From positions 57,697,730 through 57,761,729 of the forward strand of contig CM075692.1 in assembly GCA_037954015.1 (NCBI GenBank): a DNA stretch of 64,000 nt, in the 5' to 3' direction. Below are positions 43,778-54,940 of the stretch, one piece after another. Below the pieces are notes generated by a model, which had not been told where the DNA came from, made no database searches, and saw only the letters and a list, made by a program, of their open reading frames with translations. The position numbers and the translations under genes were made by a program. Every line of letters starts with the position of its first letter. Position 1 is the first letter of the stretch. The DNA comes from Psophocarpus tetragonolobus (taxonomy: Eukaryota; Streptophyta; Magnoliopsida; Fabales; Fabaceae).

Positions 43778-46535
43778 TAAAGTATGTGACTTGTGGCCAC
43801 TCGTTTCCTTCTTTTTTTCTTTCACTTTAATAAAATCAATTCAAATTTTTCTAATTTCATTTTTGTAGTTTGGATATGTCATTTTTGCAAGCCTACGCTT
43901 TTATTGTCATTTATGTGATTTTCATTTATGTTACTAAATATTAATTATTATTTACTTTAAAGATACAACCATACCAACTAAATCATATAATTTATATAAT
44001 TTTTAAAGTTATTATTATCAAAGTTAACATATTTTTTTACGTGAATGATAGATGTGATTGAATGATGTAAGTTATTTTTTATTAATGCTAGTTTGATTCA
44101 AATAATTTATCATAAAATGTAAAGGTTAGATTCTCAAAATATAAGTTAAAGTATGTGACATGTGGCCACTCGTTTCTTTCTTTTTTTCTTTCACTTTAAC
44201 AAAATCAATTCAATTTTTCCTTATTTCATTTTTTTAGTTTGGATATGTCATTTTTGCAAGCCTACTCTTTTATTTTAATTTATGTGATTTTCCTTTATGT
44301 TACTAAATATTAATTATTATTGACTTTAAAGATACGACCATACCAACTAAATCATATAATTTATATAATTTTTAAAGTTATTATTATCAAATTTAACATA
44401 TTTCTTGACATGAATGATAGATGTGATTGAATTATGTAAGTTATTTTTTATTAATGTTAGTTTGATTCAAATAATTTATCATAACACGTATACATTTTAT
44501 TAATGTAAAGGTTAAATTCTCAAAATATAATTTAAACTATGTGACTTGTGGCCACTCGTTTACTTCTTTTTTTCTTTCACTATAATAAAATCAATTCAAA
44601 TTTTTCTAATTTCATTTTTGTAGTTTGGATATGTCATTTTTGCAAGCCTACTCTTTTATTTTGATTTATGTGATTTTCATATATGTTGCTAAATATTAAT
44701 TATTCTTGACTTTAAAGATACAACCATCGTAAATCATAGAATTTATATAATTTTTAAAGTTATTATTATCAAATTTAACATATTTCTTGACATGAATGGT
44801 AGATGTGATTGAATGATGTAAGTTATTTTTTATTAATGTTAGTTTTATTCAAATAATTTATCATAACAAGTATACATTTTATTAATGTAAAGGTTAGATT
44901 CTCAAAATATAATTTAAAGTATGTGACTTGACGCAACTCTTCCTTTTTTTCTTTAACTTTAATAAAATAAATTCAATTTTTTCTAATTTCATTTTTTTAG
45001 TTTGGATATGTCATTTTTGCAAGCCTACGCTTTTATTGTCATTTATGTGATTTTCATTTATGTTACCAAATATTAATTATTATTTACTTTAAAGATACAA
45101 CCATACCAACTAAATCATATAATTTATATAATTTTTAAAGTTATTATTATCAAAGTTAACATATTTTTTGACGTTAATGATAGATGTGATTGAATGATGT
45201 AAGTTATTTTTTATTAATGTTAGTTTGATTCAAATAATTTATCATAAAATGTAAAGGTTAGATTCTCAAAACATAATTTAAAGTATGTGACATGCGGCCA
45301 CTCGTTTCTTCCTTTTTTTTTTCACTTTAATAAAATCAATTCAATTTTTTCTAATGTCATTTTTTGAGTTTGGATATGTCATTTTTGCAAGCCTACTCTT
45401 TTATTTCACTTATGTGATTTTCCTTTATGTTACTAAATATTAATTATTATTGACTTTAAAGATACAACCATACCAACTAAATCATATAATTTATATAATT
45501 TTTAAAGTTATTATTATCAAATTTAACATATTTTTTGACATGAATGATAGATGTGATTGAATGATGTAACTTATTTTTTATTAATGTTAGTTTGATTCAA
45601 ATAATTTATCATAACAAGTATACATTTTATTAATGTAAAGGTTAGATTCTCAAAATACAAATTAAAGTATGTGACTTGTGGCCACTCCTTTCCTTCTTTT
45701 TTTCTTTCACTTTAATAAAATCAATTCAATTTTTTCTAATTTTAGTTTTTTAGTTGGGATATATCATTTTTGCAAGGCTACTCTTTTATTTTCATTCATG
45801 TGATTTTCATATATGTTGCTTAATATTAATTATTCTTGACTTTAAAGATACAACCATACCAACTAAATCATATAATTTATATAATTTTTAAAGTTATTAT
45901 TATCAAATTTAACATATTTCTTGACATGAATGATAGATGTGATTGAATGATGTAAGTTATTTTTGATTGATGTTAGTTTTATTCAAATAATTTATCATAA
46001 CAAGTATACATTTTATTACTTTAAAGGTTAGATTCTCAAAATATAATTTAAAGTATGTGACTTGTGGCCACTCGTTTCTTTCTTTTTTTCTTTCACTTTA
46101 ATAAAATCAATTCAATTTTTTCTAATTTCATTTTTTTAGTTTGGATATGTCATTTTTGCAAGCCTACTCTTTTATTTTGATTTATGTGATTTTCATTATG
46201 TTACTAAATATTAATTATTATTGACTTTGAAGATACAACCATACCAACTAAATCATACAATTTATATAATTTTTAAAGTTATTATTATCAAATTTAACAT
46301 ATTCTTTGACATGAATGATAGATGTGATTGAATGATGTAAGTTATTTTTTATTAATGATAGTTTGACTCAAATAATTTATCATAACAACTATACATTTTA
46401 TTAATGTAAAGGTTAGATTCTCAAAATATAATTTAAAGTATGTGACTTGTGGCCACTCGTTTCTTCCTTTTTTTTCTTTCACTTTAGTAAAATGAATTCA
46501 ATTTATTCTAATTTCATTTTTTTAGTTTGGATATG
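43778..46535 (+). repeat. Distal, non-HOR satellite monomers
   Basis: About seven diverse monomers resemble members of the neighbouring 3,449-bp HOR (for example atgtcattttttgagtttgg at 45,353 compared with 34,274) without forming a further copy. Two have the 17-bp deletion (about 44,111 and 45,243). The last monomer starts at 46,311 and stops after tttagtttggatatg. Confidence 0.85.
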
Positions 46536-46730
46536 GCAAATCTTTTTCTTAAATTTCAAATTTTAAGAAACTTTTATAAATTACTTAATACATATATAAA
46601 TAAATTATGATAAAGGAGAGAATGAAAACTTTTTAAAAAAACTAAACTAAAATAACTTTTCAGACAAAACTAGTAATTACCTCATTTTGCAACAATCATA
46701 GGAAAAGAGCATAGAATCTTTCACATTTTT
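46536..46730 (+). repeat. Array right flank, third copy of the post-satellite segment
   Basis: After the last gtttggatatg the sequence runs gcaaatc...cttaaatttcaaatttt, aacttttataaattactt, gataaaggagagaatgaaa, aataacttttcagacaaaac and agagcatagaatctttca. The same words follow the solo satellite units at 51,965-52,200 and 62,172-62,450. The three loci are therefore paralogous across the satellite edge. Here a segment of about 60 bp present in the other two is missing. Beyond 46,730 I see no further match. Confidence 0.85.
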
Positions 46731-47555
46731 TACCATAATATCAATATTCAATATCTAAATTTTGTTCTATATGATATACAAAACATTGGAAAATGTGGTA
46801 TTATGAATGTAATTTGGGTTTATATCTAATTAAACAAGAATTGGACAAGTATGGCTGAACCAAGACAGCTATCACTATTATTCTTTTTTTTTCTATGCTT
46901 AACTAACACTTAAAAAAAATACTAATTACAAGTTACAAATCACAAGCTACATTCATCTTCATGTTGAATTTTGGATCGGTGCTATTTCATTAAAATAGTA
47001 AATTGTGTATAATACAAATCATAGTTCATGTTTCACTAATGCTTGTATTGTTGTTATGTTATTCAAATTTTGAAATGTTTTTGTCACTTCTTGGACATTG
47101 AAAATTGAAGTCAGCTTTTTGACATTTATACTATACAATTTACTTGAATTTTGAATAACAATTTCAACTTTCTTTTATTTATTTGTATCAAAACATACCT
47201 TGATTTTTTAGGACATGTTAAATATAAAATGAATTAACATTGTCATTCAAACATACGATGATTTGAATTTAAAATTTAAAGGATAGAAAATAACGGAATA
47301 TACATTCAATAAAATAATATTTAATCTAATTAATTTTAAACTAAAATTATGAATATTAAGATATTTTATAAATTATAATGGATTTAGTAAAATGATATTA
47401 TTTTAAATATTTATTAATTATTTCAAAACTAATGATTTAAAAAATAACTTATCATTATGTGGCGAAAAAATTTCTAGAAAACTTAATAAATTAATTTTTA
47501 TAAATAAATAATATTTATTTATTATAATTTTATTTGCAAAAGAATATGTAAAAAG
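46731..47555. other. AT-rich intergenic sequence, nothing recognised
   Basis: This is unique-looking AT-rich sequence with scattered stop codons in all frames. I see no coding potential, no RNA gene and no clear terminal repeat. Confidence 0.6.
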
Positions 47556-47671
47556 TTGCTTGCCAATTTTAAATATGTAGGAAAATTTGCTGCCAATTTA
47601 AAATTCCCAGGAAACTCTTAAAATAATTTTCAGAGGAAAATTTACAAGAAATTTTTCTACCATTTTCATAC

Positions 47672-47932
47672 ACGCTAACCCTGCTTTGGAAAAAATAAGG
47701 AATGCAATAGCTTGACTTATAAGGAGAGGAACCAAGGCACTTAAGATGGGTGTTTTCCTTCTTTTTTCTTTCGAAGGTGTTCAAAGCCTGATTGAGGTAT
47801 AAATTCAACACATATAATTTTTTCTTTTTCTTGATTTGGTTGTGGTAACCCATTTGGACGAGCAATTGCTACTTCGTTCTCGCCTTTGAGTGTGCACGGC
47901 ATGAATCATCCATAAAACGCCTATTCTTAGGT
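47672..47932. other. ~260-bp unidentified insert private to copy B
   Basis: Segment C runs directly from accattttcata to ctgtgacttttcaaattcac, with only about 17 bp between. Copy B has about 260 bp at this point. The insert is less AT-rich than its surroundings (for example gacgagcaattgctacttcg and gagtgtgcacggcatgaatc). I see no clear target-site duplication, poly(A) tail or tRNA-like box, and do not recognise it. It could be a captured gene fragment, a SINE-like element, or ancestral sequence deleted from C. Confidence 0.5.
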
Positions 47933-48105
47933 GCTGTCACTTTTCAAATTCACAAGGAATTTTTTATGAAATTATTATAGTGTTTTTTTTTTACGAAAAG
48001 TCTAAACAATTTATACAAATTTTTTCCTTCTAAAAAATAGCAGGTATTTTCTACAAATTTTTTCTCTTGAAACAACCGCACAAAATGAAAACTTTTGTAG
48101 TAGTA
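47933..48105 (+). mobile_element. Possible CACTA-type terminus (copy B)
   Basis: The segment ends ...acttttgtagtagta and aligns with the C-copy end ttttcctagtagtg at 57,726. Read on the other strand, the C version starts cactactaggaaaatttt, the style of plant CACTA transposon ends. In copy B the final base is changed. The opposite terminus was not found. Confidence 0.3.
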
Positions 48106-51051
48106 TTAATAATATTAAATAAATATTTATTTATAAGAAAAATTAACATTATATAAATTGAAAAATTTTAATTTTGAAATTTTCATTAAAATGATAATAT
48201 TGTTCAGTTATACATAAATAGTTTGGTGGTGGTCGTGCTTTTCCTAGTAAAAAAGTGGTGCATTACTAATAAAAAATAAAAAAATAGAGAAAAAGAAATA
48301 AAAAATAAAACAAAGATAAGTGAAAAATATGTAAAAATACTAATGATTCATGACGACATCCATAATTTATAATATGTCTAATAAAATATAATATAGTCTC
48401 AATAATATTAAATTAAAATTTAATGATTTTAAATATTTAATAATTTCATAATATATCAATGACAAAATTGTAATATTCAAATAAATTATTTTAAGTTTAT
48501 AATGGTTAACTATATGAAATGGAAAGCATGGTTTTTATTAAATATGTAAAGACTTTTACAAATAAGAATAAACATATATGTATCCTAAAAGTAAAAATAA
48601 AACTAAATCAACATATATGTTTTCTTAATCTAATAATTTATGATGTTATGCAGATATGCTTAACTTTACAGATATTATGCTAAATATAAAATTTTAAATA
48701 ATAATTGTTAATGAAAAAATATAATAATATAATTTATAATAACAATTATCCCTGCAATAATACATATTGATATATGAAATAACATACAATAATATAAAAA
48801 TTAAATAATTAACAAAATCAACAACTTATTCTTTTTCTATTTCATATTTATTACATGAACATAAAATCATATAAGTGTGAAATTCAATCATAACATTATT
48901 ATGATTATATTCCATAAAATTAGACTCACATATTTAATAAATATAAATTGAAATTAATTATATATATATATATATAATTTTATATTTTAAATATTTTTTT
49001 TGTAGACTTGATGTTAGTTTTTATTAGCGACAAATATAAAAACTTATATCTTTTCACATCTCATTCTTTAACCGATTAAGATATTATATATCCTTTTTTA
49101 TTTAAAATTAATATTAACAATATAAAATATATAGTTTATAAGAAAATATTTTATAAGTTATAGGATAAACTATAATATTCAATATATCTTATACTGATAT
49201 ATGAAAATGATCATTAGATTTTAATTAAAATAGACACACTTAAAAGTAATATTCCATATAAATTGTTTACATTTTTATATATTTGACATCAAAAGTATAT
49301 ATTTATATTATAATAAAAATAAATACATAAAACTTTCATCCTTGTTTTAAGAAATTATAATTTCATTCTTTTTTATTTACCTACTCCAATCTTAAGTTTA
49401 AAAACTTTAAATATACCTACATTTCTTGTGTCTTTTTTTAAAATATTACACTAATAAATATATAAGGTGATAAATTAGTTAACGAAAATAAAGGTTCCAG
49501 GTTCAACTAACAAACTTGTATTATTAATAATACTAAGATTTTATTCATAAAAAATATATTATACTAATACACTCTCAAATCGTACAATAACTAACACTCT
49601 CTTAGTAATTTATTATATATAATAATATATAGCATTAAATCTCTACATATAACTTTAAATAATATATCTATTTAAATAATAGTAAAATTTAATAAATAAA
49701 ATTTATTATTAAATTTAAAAATTAAAATATAAATAATTAGTAACACAGTGCTACAGAATGATTTGATTCATATTGATATATGTTATTCTTAATAATATTA
49801 ATAAATTAAGAAAATAACAATAATTTAAATAGAATTGTAATTTTTTACTATAATTATGAAAAGCTACGTGAATTTAATTAATTGTTTAGAGCATACTATA
49901 AATAAAACAAAAGATAATTAATCTTAATCATTATATTTAAATAAGAAAATGAATAGAGATAATAAAGAATAAGTATCTTATACTTACTACATCTTTTTCC
50001 ATTCTAAAAATAGAATTAATCTTTTCTATCACATAGTTTTATATATTAAAAAGAAGAATTTATATATCCTCCATTACTAAATAATTAATCTTTTCTACCA
50101 AAATATTAATTCAAAAAATTATTTTTAGTTAGAAGAAAAAATTACTTTTTGTTTTTTCTACTAATTTATGATAGAAAGAATGTTAAGAATTAAGAATTTT
50201 ACATTTTAATATTATAAACTAAATATTATATTTTAAGTATCTATTATTTAAGTTATTTAGGAATTTGGTCGAAAATAAAAGTTAAAAAAGTTATAAAATC
50301 CTATTTTAAAGGTAATAGTATGATTATTTCTACAAAAATATAAAAACAAAATTGGAAAAGTGCATGTTTATCAATGAATTATTAGAAAATGATAATACAT
50401 TCTAGATTGACAGTAATGTGAGATGTGTGTTAGAATATATAATAAACTAAACTAAACATTTTCTTTCACACGAGTAGGATACAATTCATATTACTTGGGA
50501 GAATTTTTATTTTTTACTTTTCTTTAAAAAATCTCATTATTTCCAATATGTAACTTGCATTCTTCTTTACGAAGAATTCAATATTTTTTTCTAAATATAG
50601 CATAATAATTTTAGAAAAAACATTTGTCATGGTAATTTTTTGGCTGTTAAATTTATAATAAAACTTTAATAAAAACAAATAAATTGGATTGTTATAAAAA
50701 TATATTTAATTATAGTCTCTAACTTATTTCTTATTATAAAAAAATGTATAAATTTATGTGTTAAAAGTATTTAAAGGAATTTAACTTATCTTAAATTTAA
50801 ATCTTTTCATAATTTTAAAAAATAAAGTTATAAAGTAATTTAATTATTTTACAACTATAGTGTGAATAAAAGCGGAGTCACAATGAAGGTTAAAAATCCA
50901 TGTATTTTAAAATATGCTTAATTGTTGGTTCATTAATGATTTATAATATTTTCCAAGGTTATTGCTATTTTTTTAGAAATCTATTGAACCATGTTAGTTT
51001 GAGGATACTCAATATAATTTGTTCTTGAGTAGTGTTGCTATACTTGTTTGA
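48106..51051. other. AT-rich body of segment B, no genes seen
   Basis: About 2.9 kb of very AT-rich sequence is shared with segment C (57,727-61,308). It includes a short (ta)n run near 48,960. Frames are closed by frequent stops. No transposon protein domain, RNA gene or promoter could be supported. Confidence 0.6.
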
Positions 51052-51196
51052 GCAATGTTAGTTTGAATCAAATAATTTATTATACTAAGTATACATTTTA
51101 TTAATGTAAAGTTATATTCTAAAAATATAATCTAAAGTATGTGACTTGTCTCTAGCCACTCTTTGCTTCCTGTTCTCTTTCACTATCACTCAATAA
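51052..51196 (+). repeat. Partial solo satellite unit (segment B)
   Basis: The sequence gcaatgttagtttgaatcaa, then tatacattttattaatgtaa, then gtatgtgacttgt and a ctttcact tract, corresponds to the middle third of the satellite monomer in the same orientation. It breaks off at the pyrimidine tract into non-satellite spacer. The equivalent in segment C is at 61,308-61,400. Confidence 0.85.
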
Positions 51197-51394
51197 CGTG
51201 CATTTCAGGGGCAAAAGGGTCAACCCAAATTTTGATTTTGAAATGGACCATAGGAGGAATTGGGGGATTTAGCGCTTTGGTTGGAACTGAGAGACGCATT
51301 CAGCCACCTTTCTAGAATAGAGAAAGAAGAAACCACAGTGCAAAGAAACAAACCATAAAACATAAAACCTTATATAATTAGAATCTACCTTTAC
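51197..51394. other. Spacer between partial and complete solo satellite units (B)
   Basis: About 200 bp of noticeably higher GC contains ggggcaaaagggtcaaccc, gaaatggaccatagg and aattgggggatt. It is shared in diverged form with 61,401-61,660 of segment C but absent from every array monomer. It resembles the edge of a gene or promoter more than the AT-rich surroundings, but I cannot identify it. Confidence 0.6.
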
Positions 51395-51720
51395 TATTAT
51401 TTATGCTACTAAATATTAATTATTATTGACTTTAAAGATACAACCATACCAACTAAATCATACAATATAATTTTTAAAGTTTGTATTATCAAATTCAACA
51501 AATTTTTTTAACATAAATCATAGATGTGATTGAATGATGTAAATCCATTTTTATTAATGTTAATTTGAGCAATGTTTGTTTGAGTCAAATAATTTATTAT
51601 AACAAGTATACGTTTGATTAATATAAAGGTTAGATGTTCAAAATATAATTTAAAGCATGTGACTTGTTTATGACTACTCTTTTCTCCCTTTTCCCTTTCC
51701 CTTTGATATTTTTAATTTTA
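51395..51720 (+). repeat. Solo satellite unit (segment B)
   Basis: From ctactaaatattaattatta through acaaccataccaactaaatc, gattgaatgatgtaa, tataaaggttagatg and gtgacttgt to the pyrimidine tract, this follows the satellite monomer order once, without tandem neighbours. It carries the extra gcaatgtttgtttgag segment that segment C also has and array monomers lack. Its tcatttttgcaag part is deleted. Confidence 0.9.
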
Positions 51721-52200
51721 AAAATTAAAGGAAAATTGGTATTAGAGACTTATACTTCAACATTTATTTTCTTAAAATCTAACATTGTGTTTTAATGAGA
51801 CATTTTAAGATTTCAAAAAATTTGAAATGCTATCAATTTGAATTTAATTCATTTTGTAAATGTTTTGTTTGGATAAATCATTTAAAATTTCTTAAACGTC
51901 AAATTTTTTATTTGGATAAAGCAATTCAATTTCCATATTAGACAAATAAATTCAATTTTTTAGTTTGGATATGACAAATAAATTTCTCAAATTTCAAATT
52001 TTATGAAACTTTTATAAATTACTTAATACATATGTAAATTATGATAAAGGAGAGAATGAAAAATAAAATATCGAAAGAAAAAGAATTTATTAGTTAATGA
52101 AAAATAAAGTAAAAAAAATAAACTAATAACTAAAAGTAAGAACACCTAAAAAAAAACTAAACTAAAATAACTTTTCTGACAGAACTAGTAATTACCTAAA
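51721..52200 (+). repeat. Post-satellite segment of copy B
   Basis: The segment contains ggtattagagacttatactt, a remnant tttagtttggatatgacaaa join, and the aacttttataaattactt...aactagtaattacct stretch shared with 46,536-46,730 and 62,172-62,450. It shows what normally follows the satellite-like sequence when it is not tandemly amplified. Confidence 0.8.
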
Positions 52201-52493
52201 AAACTACTAACCTTTTAAGTATAAAATAAAACTGAAACCATTTCGGTTAATTTTTCAGCTTTTAGCCATAACTGAAATCGCGAGTGTAGGTATAACAACT
52301 AATTGCCATTCATTTGATGTAAAAACAGAATGATAAAAAATTTTGGAGGAAAATTACTCAACAGTCCTATTTTATGTACATGTTGTAACAAGCTAAATAG
52401 ATATCTGCAAATCCCTTTATAACTTGAAAATCAGGTGATCCGATTCAATTGTTAGGAAACAAGAATTCACATTTTAATTAGATTATTGAGAAC

Positions 52494-53909
52494 CATTACC
52501 AATCAAGGGCTTTATCTCACCAGAAATCCAGCCACTTCATTCTTCTTTAGCAGTGACTTTTAGGATATCATGCCACCACTGGGAGCCTCTGCTTTTGTGC
52601 CTAACATCAAGGTTCCTCCTAATATGAACCCCATACCTCTCCTCCAACACATTGATCCAAATAGCATCACCACCCTGTAGAATTCTTCATCGTCATTTGC
52701 CCAGCAGAGCTTTATTAAAATCCAACACATCTGTTAGTCCTAGCCCACCACTGTATTTGTCTTTACATACCTACTCCCATTTGATCCATGCTATTTTTTA
52801 GGCTTCTTCCGAACCTCCCCAAAGGAAATTCCTTTGCATAGATTTTATGGCTTTAGAAACCTTCTTAGGAGTCTTGAAAAAAGACAAAAAATAAAGAGGT
52901 AAAATAGAGAGGGTGGATTTGATTAGGCAAATCTTCCTCCTTAATGATAGTTTCTTTTGTGACCAAGTTAACTTTGCTCCCATTTTATCTAGACATGCTT
53001 CCACACACGCTCACATCTCACATTTTTCCCATAGAAAAGTAGGAGAAAGGCATTTGTAGAACTCCGTAATTAAGGATTGAAGCAAAGGAACCTAGCTTCG
53101 ACAATTTCACCCCAATTCCCCCTAAGCTACTCTTATGGAAATTGATCCTCAGGTCTGAGGCCAACTCATAGCATCTCATAGGACTTTTCAAAGCAAATAC
53201 AATTTGAAGTTCAGGTGAAATCAGGAAAATTGTATCATCTAACTATTGGGATACTATCTGGTAGTGATGCTTGTTACGCTTAATACTTGAAATTAGATTT
53301 ACCGACTGAGTCTTTCGAATCAAACCTCCTAGCCCTTCAGCAACAATCAAGAATAATAAATGCACCATCAGATCGCCTTGACGTAATCCTCTCTACATAT
53401 AGAACTCCTTCATCACACTCCCATTAACCAATATTAAGACCGATGATGAAGAAAGACAACCATGGATCCAACTTAACCATTTGTCCCCAAAACCAAATCG
53501 AGATAGCATGTAAAATAGGAACGCCCAACTAACAGACTCATACACTTTCTCGAAGTCAGCCTTAAATACAACTAAGAGCTTCTTATGATATTTTGCCTTA
53601 TGGATCACTTCATTAACTACAACCACACTATCAAACAATGGTCTTCCTTTAATAAAATCTATCTGTGTTTCCTTAATGATGCTTGGAAGTACCTTCTGTA
53701 GTCCTTTTTGCTAGGACTTCTGCTATAATTTTATAAAGCACCCCAATATCGGCCTATAATATCCCAATCCACTTGGGCACTCCTTCTTGGTAATTTATCA
53801 TTAAATGAATGAGGCATTGACCCCCTGGAAGCTTTCCATATCGATGAAAATCTATCATTACTTTCCTTATATCCTCCTTTAACACATCCCAGAAATGCTT
53901 CACTAAATT
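52494..53909 (-). pseudogene. LINE (L1-type) reverse transcriptase fragment, degenerate
   Basis: Read on the minus strand, the fragment follows the order of plant L1-type ORF2. First comes an N-terminal piece like FWDVLKEDIRKVMIDFHRYG (about 53,900-53,840). A frameshifted IYKII-like stretch follows, then the RT core ADFEKVYESVSWAFLFYMLS (about 53,560-53,500) and RGLRQGD (about 53,390). The catalytic box appears as LDDTIFL at about 53,242-53,222 and is preceded by a stop codon at 53,243-53,245, where tyrosine of YADD is expected. Then come LPLYFLSFFKTPKKVSKAIK (about 52,905-52,845) and the downstream region with GDAIWINVLEERYGVHIRR and SRGSQWWHDILK (about 52,680-52,555). Several frameshifts and stops make it non-functional. 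The 5' endonuclease part and the 3' tail are missing. It abuts the end of segment B, so it is probably an old truncated or rearranged insertion. Confidence 0.92.
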
Positions 53910-54469
53910 TTAATTGATATATATTAATTATAAATTGTACTTTAACTTAAACATTGATCAAAGCTTCAATTTTATAATATCCTTTGATGATGTGATTTTC
54001 TTTTGTAACATCTATATTTAATAAAAAAATAAATTTCCCACATTAATTATATTTTATATTCATTTATATAATTAAAAAAAGTAATTTTATTTTTTATATT
54101 AAGTAATTAATTTTATTAAATATTTAATTCATAATTAAATATTAATTTTGATAATTTAATATTAAGTAATAACATTAAATTTGACTATTAAGTATGCATA
54201 TATTTTAAATTATTTAAAATATATTCGCAAATTATCCTATCATAAAATATACTTGAAGAAGTGTTAGTTTTAGATGAAAACTTCAATTTCATAAGAGTAA
54301 AATACACTTATCACTCATGAGGTTTTGTATATATTTCTACATTTTACATAGATTCTGAATATAACTTGTGCAATAATACATGAGTAATTTCTTTTAAAGT
54401 CATGAATAATTGATGTTAAAATGTTTGTAATGAAATTTCTTCTTAAAATTTTTTATGTGTTTTAAGTTA
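53910..54469. other. AT-rich sequence, nothing recognised
   Basis: This is low-complexity AT-rich DNA with no open frame of note, no satellite similarity and no visible terminal repeats. Confidence 0.55.
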
Positions 54470-54940
54470 GGTTGAAAAACCAGATCGAACTGAATGGTTT
54501 GACCAAAAAATCAATGAACTAGTCTAATATCTAGTTTGCTTAATGCTGAAAATCGAATTGACTAAGCATAGAACCAGTCTTAAAATCAAAAAATTGATGA
54601 AAATCGGTGGTTCAACTGGTTCATTTTTTTATAATTTTTTTTTCATTTTTCTAAATACACCTGTTGTTTTCTCAAGTCCATCAATTTTTAATTAAAAAAT
54701 TAATAAAAACTGAGGTTAACTTAGCAATACGTAGATGTATTTAGTAAAAATAGTTTTTCCTTTTATAATTACCTCCTTAATATTTTTTTTTCTTTTATAA
54801 TTTAATTTTTATAATATATTAATAATAAAAAATACTATTTATTGAGATCGGTTCAACCATTGGTTCAACAAACAACTAATAAATCGTGAACTAGTACTTT
54901 CACTGGTTCAAACACTAGTTCGGTTTTAAAATCATAAGTT
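54470..54940. mobile_element. Candidate non-autonomous transposon with ggttcaac-type ends
   Basis: The left part has aaccagatcgaactgaatgg and ggttcaactggttc. The right part has atcggttcaaccattggttc, tttcactggttcaaacac and actagttcggttttaaaatc. Inverted and direct copies of ggttcaa/gaaccgg-like words at both sides of an AT-rich middle are typical of a dispersed plant repeat type I have seen. The superfamily is uncertain, the terminal repeat is imperfect, and I could not settle a target-site duplication. Confidence 0.4.

Larger units (their letters stand above)
1..46535 (+). repeat. Satellite DNA array, ~382-bp monomer, head-to-tail
   Basis: The phrase atgaatgatagatgtgattg (or a close variant) recurs at 1, 387, 757, 1139, 1521, 1903, 2288, 2678, 3042, 3423 and so on to 46,311. 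Spacings are 364-391 bp and most often about 382 bp, giving roughly 120 monomers, all on the same strand. In order, each monomer carries a gattgaatgatgtaagtta start, a cataacaagtatacatttta block, gttagattctcaaaatataa, a pyrimidine-rich ccttttttt tract, aataaaatcaattc, a T-rich tract ending tttagtttggatatg, tcatttttgcaag, and a strongly conserved acaaccataccaactaaatc block. GC content is very low and there are no long open frames on either strand. The left end lies outside the window; the right end is a truncated monomer at about 46,535. The unit length does not fit the satellites I can recall (for example the 528-bp khipu or the ~92-bp soybean centromere repeats), so I give no family name. Centromeric or pericentromeric location is plausible but not shown. 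Confidence 0.98.
47556..52492 (+). repeat. Segmental duplication copy B (~4.9 kb)
   Basis: The segment is collinear with 57,434-62,746. Matching landmarks include tgccaatttaaaattc (about 47,592 and 57,468), gtggtggtcgtgctt (about 48,225 and 57,843), tgatgttatgcag (about 48,640 and 58,440), ataaggtgataa (about 49,462 and 59,264), cattaaatctctacatataa (about 49,632 and 59,432), ccaatatgtaacttgcatt (about 50,543 and 60,782), the solo satellite region, and ggaggaaaattactcaaca near the right end. Copies differ by many substitutions and several indels, so the duplication is not recent. Copy B has a private insert at 47,672-47,932, and its right end abuts LINE sequence. Confidence 0.88.

Noticed and set aside
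1..46535. CRISPR-like or gene-family tandem array
   Set aside because: Repeats are contiguous 382-bp units without spacers and without coding frames; this is satellite DNA.
1..46535. Identity with the Phaseolus khipu satellite or another named repeat
   Set aside because: Unit length (382 compared with 528 bp) and my recall of sequence do not support it; no database search was possible.
1..46535. CENP-B-box or telomere-repeat motifs in the monomer
   Set aside because: I looked for ttcg...cggg-like and tttaggg runs and saw none repeated in the monomer.
47569..47865. 98-codon minus-strand frame
   Set aside because: It spans the junction between segment B sequence and the private insert, has lysine/asparagine-rich AT-biased composition and no family resemblance.
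47672..47932. tRNA, 5S or snRNA gene in the GC-richer insert
   Set aside because: There are no A/B box pair, cloverleaf or known snRNA words on either strand.
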